DNA from: Pseudomonadota bacterium
GTDB taxonomy: Bacteria > Pseudomonadota > Gammaproteobacteria > Xanthomonadales > Rhodanobacteraceae
Assembly (NCBI GenBank): GCA_023430685.1
Contig: JAEYZH010000035.1
Coordinates: forward strand, 1 to 48,686
Direction: 5' to 3'
DNA length: 48,686 bases
Below, in pieces: positions 19,001-26,210 of this stretch. The notes beneath the pieces are model-generated. The model was not told the DNA's origin. It searched no databases and saw only the letters and a list, made by a program, of their open reading frames with translations. The position numbers and the translations under genes were made by a program. Every line of letters starts with the position of its first letter. The first letter of the stretch is position 1.

Positions 19001-20616
19001 ACCCGGCCTTCACGCGCATGACCGGCTGGCGCCGCGAGGAGGCTCTGGGCCGATCCGCCTCGCTGCTGGACTGCTCGCAGCATCCGCCAGAGCACTACCA
19101 CGCGATCCGCGACGAACTCGCGCGCAGCGGCCACTGGCGCGGCGAACTGTGGCAGCGCCGGCGCAATGGCGAGGAATTCCTGAGCAAGGTGGAAGTGTCG
19201 GAGATCCGCGACGGCAGCGGCGTGCGCACGCACTTCGTGAGCGTGATCACCGACATCACCGATCGCAAGCGCGCCGAGCAGGAACTGCGCTACCTCGCGA
19301 ACTACGATGCGCTGACCGGGTTGCCCAACCGCACGCTGCTGACCGAACGCATCGGCCACGCGATCATCCGCGCGCGTCGCGGCAACCGCAAGGTCGCGGT
19401 GCTGTTCCTCGACCTCGACCGCTTCAAGCACGTCAACGATTCGATGGGCCACGCAACCGGCGACCGCATGCTCAAGGCCGCCGGCGGGCGCCTGCGCCAC
19501 GTGGTGCGCGAAGGCGACTCGGTCGCGCGGCTCGGGGGCGACGAATTCACGGTCGTGCTCGAGAACATCGGCAGCGCGGCGGAAGCCGAGCGCGTGGCGG
19601 AAAAGATCATCGCCGCGTTCGAGGAACCGCTCGAGCTCGACAACGGCCAGGAAGTGGTGATCTCGCCTTCGATCGGCATCGCCCTGCACCCCGACCACGG
19701 CCAGGTGCCGAGCGACCTGCTGAAATTCGCCGACACCGCGATGTACCAGGCCAAGGACCACGGTCGCAAGACCTGGATGGTCTACACCGAGGCGATGGAC
19801 GCGGCCGCGCGGTTGCGCGCGACCACGGTGGCCGCGCTGCGCAAGGCGCTCGAGCGCAACGAGCTGTCGCTGGTCTACCAGCCGAAGTTGTCCCTGCTCG
19901 ACAACCGCATCACCGGCGTCGAGGCGCTGCTGCGCTGGCGCAGCGGCGACCTCGGCAATGTTTCGCCCGGCGTGTTCATCCCGATCGCGGAAGAGACCGG
20001 GATGATCGTGGAGATCGGCGACTGGGTCGTCGCGCAGGCCTGCGCGCAGCTCGCGCGCTGGCGCGACGCCGGCGTGCACGGCATCACGATGTCGATCAAC
20101 GTGTCGGTCGCGCAGCTCCTTCGCGGCGACCTGATCCAGCGCCTGTGCGACGTGCTCGCCGAGCACGACATCGCGCCGAACCTGCTCGAACTCGAGCTCA
20201 CCGAGAGCATGGTCATGGCGAACGCCGAGCAGTCGATCACGACGCTGCGCCGGCTCAAGGCGATCGGCGTCACGCTCGCGATCGACGACTTCGGCACGGG
20301 CTATTCCTCCCTGAGTTACCTCAAGCGCCTGCCGATCGACACGCTCAAGATCGACAAGGAGTTCGTCGGCGACATCACGACCGACCCCGATGACGAGGCG
20401 ATCACCGCGACCGTGATCACGATGGCGCATTCGCTCGGCCTCAACGTGATCGCCGAAGGCGTCGAACGGGCCGAGCAGGTCGACTACCTGCGCGAACAGG
20501 ATTGCGACGAGGTGCAGGGGCACTGGCTGTCGCTCCCGCTGCCGCCGGACCAGTGCCTCGCGTTCCTGCGCGAGCGCCTCGGGGAGGCGCATCCCGTGGT
20601 CGGGGAACGCGGCTGA
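16063..20616 (+). CDS. Beta-propeller / PAS / GGDEF / EAL c-di-GMP signalling protein
   Basis: 1517-residue one-component membrane sensor. Order: N-terminal signal/membrane segment (about 10-30); two large periplasmic propellers of reg_prop repeats with the recurrent pattern G-x-L-W-x-G-T (about 40-690); Y_Y_Y domain (about 690-770, FRYRLEGFDDDWVDAG); membrane helix (about 790-808); two PAS domains (about 825-945 and 955-1075, the second with VNPAFTRMTGWRREEALG); GGDEF domain with intact GGDEF at about 1158; EAL domain with EALLRW at about 1287, ELTES, DDFGTGYSSL, IDKEFV and EGVER. Both active-site motifs look intact, so it could make or break c-di-GMP; the net activity is unknown. The propeller architecture suggests sensing of extracellular polymers, often glycans. 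Start is the ATG at 16063. It is a single gene upstream of the ZapB-like gene. Confidence 0.93.
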   Translation: MAALAPYGQPRRASWLAGLFAAGLVLSATAQAGAIRREFHFQSIGVEQGLAQNTVSAFLQDSDGFIWVGTDSGLQKFDGYRFADFTAPRGPNQVVPEGPITALAEDASRVLWIGTLGAGLVRHPLDTGRFEGVPLAGATEGVNSILFDPRRGLWVCSSRRLWLLDPADGRILREITPPADSALLLRQLSLGKDGTLWAGSSDGLYRLQPAGDGFERVAAGAIVDARSVLHGADGRVHVASSRGLYRLSGDDAVRTWPRDGERVVNALVEDRRGRLWLSVPRGGLVLVDPDDGSAQELPPDAGSGSPPDAIATVLSIDRSGLLWIGTHERGLAKVDPEGTPFLHVAEGDVAQLRTATNYVRSIAEDVDGSLWLGTEAGLKRYDPRQNRFESWSDLLGESAPPAPHVAVHAIVRARDGTLWLGTSKGVARVDARTRRLDVVALDAQVDSPSAGRSEARALELASDGSMWVGTMRDGLIRHDPATGRNERWQRTASEGAHGGLGDNRVLAVHEDRAGRIWAASMTGLNLIDPRSGQVRIFHKDPADPRSLSANLVRTIHETADGELWFGTQSGLNRLDALDAGGARFTRWLPRDGLPGGTVYALASDAAGRIWLSTNRGIASFERKGATFRTFTLADGLQGMEYNGGAVATLADGRIAFGGINGFNLFAPQAIAGSRYAAPVAITRVQVGPRELPVEHAGGVIEMDAADRLVRFEFAALDYAAPERNRFRYRLEGFDDDWVDAGTRHDATYTNLGAGSYRFQVSAANHDGYWGEAVAQANLRVVPPWWESVPARALWLMLAGVALVLAWNARRRQRRRVLVHHLDLKEREDRLRLALWGSGDDFWDWDMLGQSIVVTGSGDLFGDGSHEENVLGNEWFAERMHPDDMPLVQQRLQKHIDRTSETFESEHRLRNHRGEWVWSLARGKIVERDADGRPLRMCGTARDVTLERAAEHDRRVAHEVIHSMSEAVAVTDTSHRFISVNPAFTRMTGWRREEALGRSASLLDCSQHPPEHYHAIRDELARSGHWRGELWQRRRNGEEFLSKVEVSEIRDGSGVRTHFVSVITDITDRKRAEQELRYLANYDALTGLPNRTLLTERIGHAIIRARRGNRKVAVLFLDLDRFKHVNDSMGHATGDRMLKAAGGRLRHVVREGDSVARLGGDEFTVVLENIGSAAEAERVAEKIIAAFEEPLELDNGQEVVISPSIGIALHPDHGQVPSDLLKFADTAMYQAKDHGRKTWMVYTEAMDAAARLRATTVAALRKALERNELSLVYQPKLSLLDNRITGVEALLRWRSGDLGNVSPGVFIPIAEETGMIVEIGDWVVAQACAQLARWRDAGVHGITMSINVSVAQLLRGDLIQRLCDVLAEHDIAPNLLELELTESMVMANAEQSITTLRRLKAIGVTLAIDDFGTGYSSLSYLKRLPIDTLKIDKEFVGDITTDPDDEAITATVITMAHSLGLNVIAEGVERAEQVDYLREQDCDEVQGHWLSLPLPPDQCLAFLRERLGEAHPVVGERG

Positions 20617-20668
20617 GGCGCGGCTTTGGCGCGTGCCGGCGTCGCTGTTCGGCCCCCGGGATTCGGGC

Positions 20669-20674
20669 TATATT
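20669..20674 (+). promoter_or_regulatory. Possible -10 element with a leaderless start for the ZapB-like gene
   Basis: TATATT ends 6 nt before the ATG at 20681, so a transcript starting the usual 6-7 nt downstream would have almost no leader. No Shine-Dalgarno sequence is visible before that ATG. A convincing -35 is not seen. Confidence 0.35.
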
Positions 20675-20680
20675 CGGCGC

Positions 20681-20899
20681 ATGTCCGTGCATGAACAAAG
20701 CCTGCTCTCGATCAGCCAGCGGCTCGACCGCCTGCTCGAGCTGTGCCGCACGCTGCAGGACGAGAACCGCAGCCTGCGCCACAGCCAGGAGCAGCTCGCG
20801 ACCGAACGCGCGCAGCTGCTCGCGCGCAACGAGCAGGCGCGCTCGCGCATCGAGGCGATGATCATGCGGCTGAAGTCACTGGAGCAGAACCAGGCATGA
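20681..20899 (+). CDS. TIGR02449-type ZapB-like coiled-coil protein
   Basis: 72-residue, almost wholly coiled-coil protein (LLSISQRLDRLLELCRTLQDENRSLR...EQLATERAQLLARNEQARSRIEAMIMRLKSLE). It matches the small TIGR02449 family that precedes zapA in xanthomonads and pseudomonads, and resembles the division factor ZapB. It presumably works with ZapA at the FtsZ ring (inference from position and shape). The stop overlaps the start of zapA (ATGA), so the two are translationally coupled. The ATG at 20681 is chosen because upstream residues are not coiled-coil. Confidence 0.85.
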   Translation: MSVHEQSLLSISQRLDRLLELCRTLQDENRSLRHSQEQLATERAQLLARNEQARSRIEAMIMRLKSLEQNQA

Positions 20900-21204
20900 G
20901 CGACGGCGCGAACGAGCCGGTGGCGGTGATGATCCTCGACCGCGAATTCTTCGTCGCCTGCACGCCGGAAGAAAAGCCGGGGCTGGTCGCCGCCGCGCGC
21001 TACCTCGACGCGAAGATGCGCGAGATGCGCGCGGCCGCGCGCGGCATCGGACTCGATCGCGTCGCGATCCTGGCCGCGCTGAACATCAGCCACGAACTGC
21101 TCGGCGAACGTGAACGCGGCTCGGACGAATCGCGCAGGCTGGCAGAGAAACTGCAAGCGCTCAATTCCAAGCTTGATGGTGCGTTCGGCGCGTCGGTACA
21201 ATAG
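20896..21204 (+). CDS. zapA: Cell division protein ZapA
   Basis: 102-residue ZapA, which binds and bundles FtsZ in the cytoplasm. The N-terminal globular half carries VAVMILDREFFVACTPEEKPGLVAAARYLDAKMREMR and the C-terminal half is a dimerising coiled coil (HELLGERERGSDESRRLAEKLQALNSKLD). Length matches E. coli ZapA (109). The start is the ATG overlapping the TGA of the ZapB-like gene. The 6S RNA promoter lies inside its last codons, and the order zapA-6S RNA-fau is conserved in gammaproteobacteria. Confidence 0.94.
   Translation: MSDGANEPVAVMILDREFFVACTPEEKPGLVAAARYLDAKMREMRAAARGIGLDRVAILAALNISHELLGERERGSDESRRLAEKLQALNSKLDGAFGASVQ
21173..21202 (+). promoter_or_regulatory. Sigma-70-type promoter for 6S RNA
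   Basis: -35 TTGATG at 21173-21178 and -10 TACAAT at 21197-21202, with an 18-nt spacer, inside the 3' end of zapA. Initiation would fall near 21209-21210, at the start of the 6S RNA closing stem. Confidence 0.7.
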
Positions 21205-21209
21205 CGGCA

Positions 21210-21404
21210 GGCGTCCTCTGCGGTGCCCGGCAGCGCACTCTTACATATTGCCTTGTTCCTATAGACGACCCCGGGACGGCGAAACGCGCGCCCTTGTGCA
21301 TGTCCGCCTCGATGCGGAAAGCCTTAAGGCGCCGCCAGCCCTCCCACCTGATCCCCGGGATCAAGGTCGTTCGATGCGCACCGACACCCGCGGAGGATGC
21401 CGTC
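21210..21404 (+). ncRNA. ssrS: 6S RNA
   Basis: About 195-nt RNA between zapA and fau, the conserved position of ssrS in gammaproteobacteria. The 5' end (GGCGTCCTCTGCGG) pairs with the 3' end (CCGCGGAGGATGCC) to form the long closing stem. The internal segment GAAAGCCTTAAGGCGCCGCC resembles the conserved AGCCTTAA region of 6S, and a local hairpin CCTGATCCCCGGGATCAAGG follows. 6S RNA mimics an open promoter and sequesters sigma-70 RNA polymerase in stationary phase. Exact ends are inferred from the pairing. From 21405 to 21638 I see nothing else. Confidence 0.78.
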
Positions 21405-21638
21405 CTTTCCTCCGGGCGGCCCGTAGGGTGGAACGCAGCGCCCGCGTCGATCCGGTGTTCGCCGGCAGCGCGGGTGCGAGTGCCACCGCCGTACCTTGCG
21501 CCGCACCCGCGTCGCGCGAGAGAGCTTGCATCGCGATCGCGCGCGCGAACCGTCCGGGAATCCTCTCCCTCCCACGGCAGCGCCCGTCCTGCCGCGCGCC
21601 GCGCTATGCTCGGTCGACCCCGACTTCCCTTCGCCGCC

Positions 21639-22241
21639 ATGACTGCGATCCCGACTCGTGCGCAGCTTCGCGCGACGCTGCGCGCCCGGCGCGAAGCGCT
21701 GTCGCCGGCCACGCGCCTCGCCGCGGCGCAGGCGCTGCCTGCGGTGCTCGAACAGCTGCCCGAGTTCCTGACCGACCGCCGCATCGCCGGCTACTGGGCG
21801 ATCGGCGGCGAACTGCCGCTGCTCGCCCTGACCAGCGGACTGCGCGCGCGCGGACAGGAGTGGTACCTGCCGGTGCTCGCCGAGGATCGATGCCTGCGCT
21901 TCGCGCGCTGGCGGCCCGGCGATGCGATCGAGCCGAACCGCTACGGCATCCCGGAGCCGCGCGACGGCCGCGCCGAGGCGCTCGCGGCGAACGAGATCGA
22001 CGTGGTGCTGGTACCGCTGCTCGGCTTCGATCGTCGCGGCCACCGCCTCGGTTTCGGCGGCGGCTGGTACGACCGCACGTTCGCGTTCCTGCACGGGCGC
22101 ACCGGCGTCTCGCGCCCGCTGCTGGTCGGCATCGGCTATGCGATCCAGGAAGTCGACGAGATCCCGATCGAACCCTGGGACGTGCGCCTCGATTGCATCG
22201 CGACCGAACGCGAACTGATCGACCTCGTGCCCGCGGAGTGA
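21639..22241 (+). CDS. fau: 5-formyltetrahydrofolate cyclo-ligase
   Basis: 200-residue YgfA/Fau enzyme that converts 5-formyl-THF to 5,10-methenyl-THF using ATP. It has the N-terminal basic helix RAQLRATLRARREALSP, AGYWAIGGELPL, and the family signature GHRLGFGGGWYDRTFAFL in the last third, followed by VGIGYAIQ and the closing DVRLDCIATE. Length is typical (about 180-200). The ATG at 21639 is preferred; an in-frame ATG at 21606 would add eleven non-conserved residues. It follows 6S RNA, as in many gammaproteobacteria, and may be processed from the same transcript. Confidence 0.94.
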   Translation: MTAIPTRAQLRATLRARREALSPATRLAAAQALPAVLEQLPEFLTDRRIAGYWAIGGELPLLALTSGLRARGQEWYLPVLAEDRCLRFARWRPGDAIEPNRYGIPEPRDGRAEALAANEIDVVLVPLLGFDRRGHRLGFGGGWYDRTFAFLHGRTGVSRPLLVGIGYAIQEVDEIPIEPWDVRLDCIATERELIDLVPAE

Positions 22242-22325
22242 TCCGCCGCGCCGTGCGCTGCTAAAGTCGACATTCCGACACGCGCCCACGCGTCGCCTGT
22301 CCATGTCCTGCAACGAGGAGTTCCG

Positions 22326-22781
22326 GTGGCGCGCTACTGGCTCATGAAGAGCGAGCCCGACACGTTCTCGATCGACGACCTCGCTCGCGTCGGCACCGAG
22401 CCGTGGACCGGCGTGCGCAATTACCTCGCGCGCAACTACATGCGCGACGAGATGCGCGTCGGCGACGGCGTGCTGTTCTACCACTCGAGCTGCGCCGAAC
22501 CCGGCGTGGCGGGCCTCGCCGAGGTCGCGAGCGAAGCGTACCCTGACCCGACGCAGTTCGACCGCAAGAGCGACTACCACGACCCGAAGAGCACGCCCGA
22601 GCAGCCGCGCTGGCAGCTCGTCGACGTCGCGTTCACGCGCAAGCTCGCGCGCACGATCACGCTGGCCGAACTCAAGGCCGATCCGCGCCTCGACGGCTTC
22701 GCGCTGTTGCAGCGAGGCAACCGGCTCTCGATCCTGCCGGTCACGAAGGCCCAGTGGAACCGCATCCTTTCGCTCGAATGA
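22326..22781 (+). CDS. EVE-domain protein
   Basis: 151-residue EVE (PUA-like) domain protein, related to human THYN1. Motifs are YWLMKSEPDTFSIDDL at the N-terminus, WTGVRNYLARNYMRDEMRVGDGVLFYHSSC, GVAGLAEVASEAYPDPTQFD and the C-terminal NRLSILPVTKAQWNRIL. EVE domains bind modified cytosine or RNA bases in the families studied; the ligand here is unknown. The GTG start at 22326 is supported by GAGGAG five nt upstream. rpiA starts 28 nt downstream, so the two are probably co-transcribed. Confidence 0.94.
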   Translation: MARYWLMKSEPDTFSIDDLARVGTEPWTGVRNYLARNYMRDEMRVGDGVLFYHSSCAEPGVAGLAEVASEAYPDPTQFDRKSDYHDPKSTPEQPRWQLVDVAFTRKLARTITLAELKADPRLDGFALLQRGNRLSILPVTKAQWNRILSLE

Positions 22782-22809
22782 CCGACGCCGCCCTGCAGAG
22801 GAACCCCGC

Positions 22810-23454
22810 ATGACCGCCGATGAAGCCAAGCGCCAGGCCGGGCGCGCCGCGATGCGCTATGTCGAACCCGGCATCGTGGTCGGCGTCGGCACCGGTTCGA
22901 CCGTCGCGCATTTCATCGACGCGCTCGCCGAGCGCCGCCACGACATCGAGGGCGCGGTGTCGAGTTCGGAGCAATCCACGCGCCTGCTGAGGGAGCGCGG
23001 CATCGACGTGCTCGACCTCAATGCGACCGGCGAGATCCCGCTCTATGTCGACGGCGCGGACGAATGCGATCCGCATCGCCGGCTGATCAAGGGCGGCGGC
23101 GGCGCGCTCACGCGCGAGAAGGTGATCGCGGCGGCCGCGCGACGCTTCGTCTGCATCATCGATCCGGCCAAGCGCGTCGACGTGCTCGGCCGGTTCCCGC
23201 TGCCGGTCGAGGTGATCCCGATGGCGCGCAGCCACGTCGCGCGCGCGATCGTGCTGCACGGCGGCCAGCCGGTCTGGCGCGATGGCTGCGTGACCGACAA
23301 CGGCAACTGGATCCTCGACGTGCACGGCCTGCGCATCACCGACCCGGTCGGCCTCGAATCCGCACTCAACCAGATCGCGGGCGTCGTCACGGTCGGCTTG
23401 TTCGCGCAGCGCGCGGCCGACATCGTGCTCGTCGGCGAGCACGAGATGGCCTGA
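22810..23454 (+). CDS. rpiA: Ribose-5-phosphate isomerase A
   Basis: 214-residue enzyme of the non-oxidative pentose phosphate pathway, interconverting ribose-5-phosphate and ribulose-5-phosphate. Motifs are VGVGTGSTVAHFIDAL (about 19-34), SSEQSTRLLRERGI, YVDGADECDPHRRLIKGGGGALTREK with the catalytic Asp, Asp and Glu positions, and KRVDVLGRFPLPVEVIP. Length matches E. coli RpiA (219). GAGGA precedes the ATG. The partner enzyme rpe is also in this window at 45244-45918 but is not linked in an operon. Confidence 0.97.
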   Translation: MTADEAKRQAGRAAMRYVEPGIVVGVGTGSTVAHFIDALAERRHDIEGAVSSSEQSTRLLRERGIDVLDLNATGEIPLYVDGADECDPHRRLIKGGGGALTREKVIAAAARRFVCIIDPAKRVDVLGRFPLPVEVIPMARSHVARAIVLHGGQPVWRDGCVTDNGNWILDVHGLRITDPVGLESALNQIAGVVTVGLFAQRAADIVLVGEHEMA

Positions 23455-23466
23455 GGTGGCGCCGCG

Positions 23467-25050
23467 ATGCGTCATGCATGGAATGCCGATCAGCCCGGGA
23501 TGTCGCCGATGACCCGAAAATCCACAGCACGTCGCGGGCGGACGCGGCTCGCCTGCGCGATCGCCGCGGTATTCGCGCTCGCAGCCGCGGGATCGGGAGT
23601 CGCCGACGCGGACACCCACGACTGGATCCGCTTCCGCAACGATCCGGCGCAACGCCTGTTCCCGGCGCTGCCCGGCCCGCGCGATGCGTCGTCGCCGGCC
23701 GCGCCGGCGGCGACCTGGCCGGTCACGCAATGTGGCGACGACGGTCCGGGCAGCCTGCGCGCCGCGGTCGCCGGCGCCGCGAGCGGCGACACGGTCGACC
23801 TGACCGCGCTGGCCTGCTCGACGATCACGCTCGAAACCGGCGCAATCGAGATCGGAATCGACGATCTCACGCTCGCGGGCCCTGGCCGCAACGAGCTCTC
23901 GATCGACGGCAACCAGCTCGACCGCGTGCTCGTGCATCCGCGCGGCGGTACCCTGCACGTGCGCGGCCTCACGCTGCGCAACGGGCGCATCAGCGCCGAG
24001 AACTTCGACATCACCGGCGGCGGCTGCGTCGCGAGCGCGGGCTATTTGCTGATCGAGGACTCGACCGTGCGCGACTGCTCGTCGGTCGCGATCGGCTCCT
24101 ACGGCGGTGGCATCTACGCGTATTCGCTCGCGATGCAGAACAGCACGCTCGCCTCGAACCGCGCGCTCGGCAGCCACATCGACGCAAGTACCGCCGCGTT
24201 CGGCGGTGGCGCGTTCGTCTACCAGATGCTGCTGCTCGACAGCACCGTAAGTGGCAACCTCGCCGAACACCGGACCGCGCCCTGGCGCGACAGCTACGAC
24301 ATCGGCGGCGGCATCTTGAGCGTGCGCGGCGGCTTCGTCAGCGGCTCGACCGTCGACCACAACGTCGCCGACGGTCGCGGCGGCGGCATCGCGACGTTCA
24401 CGAGCATGGCCGTGTCCAACAGCACGTTCTCGGGCAACGTCGCGGCGGCCGGGACGGGCGGCGCATTGTTCGTGCGGCGGCCGTCCACGTTCGACATCGG
24501 CAACAGCACGATCACCGCGAACGTCGCGACCGATGGCGGTGGCGGCATCTGGATCGGCGCGAACGCATCCTACCTTCACAGCTCGATCGTGCACGGCAAC
24601 TCGGGCGGCAGCGGCGCGGCCGACATCGACAACCCGTTCGAGATGACGATCGCCGGCCATTCCAACCTCGTCGGCGAAGCCGGCGCACAGGTCGCGCTGC
24701 CACCTGACACGCTCGATGCCGACCCGTTGCTCGCGCCGCTCGCCTACTACGGTGGAACCACGCGCACGCATGCGCTCGAAGCGGGCAGCCCCGCGGTCGA
24801 CACCGGTTCCAACACCGCGAACCTCGCCCTCGACCAGCGCGGCGAGCCGTTCCCGCGCGTGTACGGCCCGAGCGCCGACATCGGCGCGTTCGAACAGCAG
24901 GGGACGTCGGTCGGCCGGGTCGCGACGCCAGTCCCGGCATTGTCGGCTTGGCTCAGCGGCCTGCTCGCGCTGCTGGTGGGCGCCAGCGCGTGGCCGCGCC
25001 TGCGAAGCCGACGCGCGCGACGCGCCCAAGCCCAGCCTCCGCACGCGTAG
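23467..25050 (+). CDS. Secreted beta-helix protein (choice-of-anchor Q type) with IPTL-CTERM-like tail
   Basis: 527-residue export-signal protein. A signal peptide (hydrophobic core ACAIAAVFALAAAGSGV, cleavage near ADA) is followed by CGDDGPGSLRAAVAGAASGDTV, typical of these proteins, and a right-handed parallel beta-helix rich in G-G-G-I and N-S-T repeats (about 90-400). Then comes LDQRGEPFPRVYG...DIGAFEQQ, the C-terminal mark of the choice-of-anchor Q domain. The extreme C-terminus is VPALSAW, a hydrophobic helix, then RLRSRRARR. This is the layout of IPTL-CTERM sorting signals, so it may be processed at the membrane by an exosortase-like enzyme (inference). The ATG at 23467 has GAGG 10 nt upstream; the ATG at 23509 is an alternative. 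The TAG stop lies in a GTAG repeat. Confidence 0.85.
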   Translation: MRHAWNADQPGMSPMTRKSTARRGRTRLACAIAAVFALAAAGSGVADADTHDWIRFRNDPAQRLFPALPGPRDASSPAAPAATWPVTQCGDDGPGSLRAAVAGAASGDTVDLTALACSTITLETGAIEIGIDDLTLAGPGRNELSIDGNQLDRVLVHPRGGTLHVRGLTLRNGRISAENFDITGGGCVASAGYLLIEDSTVRDCSSVAIGSYGGGIYAYSLAMQNSTLASNRALGSHIDASTAAFGGGAFVYQMLLLDSTVSGNLAEHRTAPWRDSYDIGGGILSVRGGFVSGSTVDHNVADGRGGGIATFTSMAVSNSTFSGNVAAAGTGGALFVRRPSTFDIGNSTITANVATDGGGGIWIGANASYLHSSIVHGNSGGSGAADIDNPFEMTIAGHSNLVGEAGAQVALPPDTLDADPLLAPLAYYGGTTRTHALEAGSPAVDTGSNTANLALDQRGEPFPRVYGPSADIGAFEQQGTSVGRVATPVPALSAWLSGLLALLVGASAWPRLRSRRARRAQAQPPHA

Positions 25051-25137
25051 GAGCGCACCCTGTGCGCGATCGCGTCAAATCGAATGCCGTCGTACAACCG
25101 GTTTCCTGCGCGGATCGCCCACGGGGTGGGCTCCTAC
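25047..25137. repeat. GTAG-headed REP pair, family A
   Basis: Inverted pair of arms GTAGGAGCGCACCCTGTG... and ...GGTGGGCTCCTAC, separated by about 45 nt. The left GTAG supplies the TAG stop of the beta-helix gene. Further copies occur at 34510-34597, 45037-45128, 45141-45232 and in the array at 48294-48686. Confidence 0.88.
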
Positions 25138-25146
25138 GGTGCAAAC

Positions 25147-25172
25147 GAAAAACCCGCCTCGCGGCGGGTTCT
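25147..25172 (-). terminator. Rho-independent terminator of the rplM-rpsI-tRNA-Gln transcript
   Basis: On the minus strand AACCCGCC-gcga-GGCGGGTT forms a perfect 8-bp stem followed by a run of five T (stem T's included). It lies about 50 nt beyond the tRNA 3' end. Confidence 0.85.
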
Positions 25173-25222
25173 TCTTGCGTTCCTGGCGATGGCCGCGCCG
25201 GGCGCGATGCCATCGAGGAAGT

Positions 25223-25297
25223 TGGCAGCCCCGGATGGATTCGAACCACCGAATGCCTGAGTCAGAGTCAGGTGCCTTACCGCTTGGCGACGGGGCT
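25223..25297 (-). tRNA. tRNA-Gln (anticodon CTG)
   Basis: Complete cloverleaf on the minus strand. The acceptor stem AGCCCCG pairs with CGGGGCT, with G discriminator and encoded CCA. The D arm is GCCAAGCGGTAAGGC, the anticodon stem-loop is CCTGA-CTCTGAC-TCAGG (anticodon CUG), and the T arm includes GGTTCGAATCC. It begins 11 nt after the rpsI stop, so it is probably cut from the ribosomal-protein transcript. Confidence 0.96.
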
Positions 25298-25308
25298 GTG
25301 CAGTCAGT

Positions 25309-25701
25309 TTAACGCTTGGAGTACTGGGTTGCGCGGCGTGCCTTGTGCAGGCCGACCTTCTTGCGCTCGACCTCGCGCGCATCGCGCGTCATGAACCCGG
25401 CCTTGCGCAGCGGCGACTTCAGCGTCTCGTCGTACTCGACCAGCGCGCGCGCGATGCCGAGGCGGATCGCACCGGCCTGGCCGGTCATGCCGCCGCCTTC
25501 GACGGTGACCATCACGTCGAACTTGTCCTGGTTCTGGGTCAGCTCGAGCGGCTGGCGCACGATCATGCGCGAGGTCTCGCGGCCGAAGAAGTCGTCGAGC
25601 GTCTTGCCGTTGACCATGATCGCGCCGCTGCCCTTGCGCAGGAACACGCGCGCTGCGGAGGACTTGCGACGGCCGGTGCCGTAGTTCTGCTGGATCGCCA
25701 T
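25309..25701 (-). CDS. rpsI: 30S ribosomal protein S9
   Basis: 130-residue uS9, identical in length to E. coli S9. Characteristic segments are NYGTGRRKSSAARVFLRKG, the region ending VTVEGGGMTGQAGAIRLGIARAL and the basic C-terminal tail RDAREVERKKVGLHKARRATQYSKR, which reaches the ribosomal P site. The gene follows rplM with a 62-nt gap, the universal order. It ends in TAA, the only TAA stop among the genes of this window, as is common for highly expressed genes. Confidence 0.99.
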   Translation of the reverse strand: MAIQQNYGTGRRKSSAARVFLRKGSGAIMVNGKTLDDFFGRETSRMIVRQPLELTQNQDKFDVMVTVEGGGMTGQAGAIRLGIARALVEYDETLKSPLRKAGFMTRDAREVERKKVGLHKARRATQYSKR

Positions 25702-25763
25702 GGGAAATACTCTAGTTGGACGGTTGCGGCCCTGCGGCCGCCTTCACGCGCAGGGACTGCGCC

Positions 25764-26192
25764 TCAGAATTCCAGGACCTGCGGCTGCTGCGCGGCATGC
25801 GGATGCTGCGCGCCGGCATAGACCTTGAGCTTGCGGTACATCGCGCGGCCGAGCGGATTCTTCGGCAGCATGCCCTTGACGCCGATCTCGATGACGCGCT
25901 CGGGATGACGCGCGAGCATGTCCTTCAGCGAGGTGGTCTTGAGGTTGCCGATGTGGCCGGTGAAGCGATGGTAGTTCTTGTCGTCGAGCTTCTTGCCGGT
26001 CACCGCGATCTTCTCGGCGTTGATCACGACGAGGTAATCGCCGGTGTCGACGTGCGGCGTGTAGACCGTCTTGTGCTTGCCGCGCAGGCGGTGCGCGAGC
26101 TCAGTGCACAGGCGACCCAGGGTCTTGCCGGCGGCATCGACCACGTACCAGTCACGCTTGACGCCTTCGGAGGTGGCGCTGATCGTCTTCAT
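25764..26192 (-). CDS. rplM: 50S ribosomal protein L13
   Basis: 142-residue uL13, the same length as in E. coli. Motifs are MKTISATSEGVKRDWYVVDAAGKTLGRLCTELA..LRGKHK at the N-terminus, YLVVINAEKIAVTGKKLDDK, HRFTGHIGN and GMLPKNPLGRAMYRKLKVYAG. First gene of the rplM-rpsI-tRNA-Gln unit. In the known families L13 represses its own mRNA; a strong hairpin sits in the leader here. The longer open frame upstream is antisense to the Fe-S protein gene and is not real. Confidence 0.99.
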   Translation of the reverse strand: MKTISATSEGVKRDWYVVDAAGKTLGRLCTELAHRLRGKHKTVYTPHVDTGDYLVVINAEKIAVTGKKLDDKNYHRFTGHIGNLKTTSLKDMLARHPERVIEIGVKGMLPKNPLGRAMYRKLKVYAGAQHPHAAQQPQVLEF

Positions 26193-26210
26193 GTCTCGGG
26201 AACTCGGCTG

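Noticed and set aside
16045..20592. 1515-codon minus-strand frame opposite the GGDEF/EAL gene
   Set aside because: Mirror-frame artefact of a GC-rich gene; composition is low-complexity His/Arg/Ala with no recognisable domain, while the plus-strand frame has intact motifs throughout.
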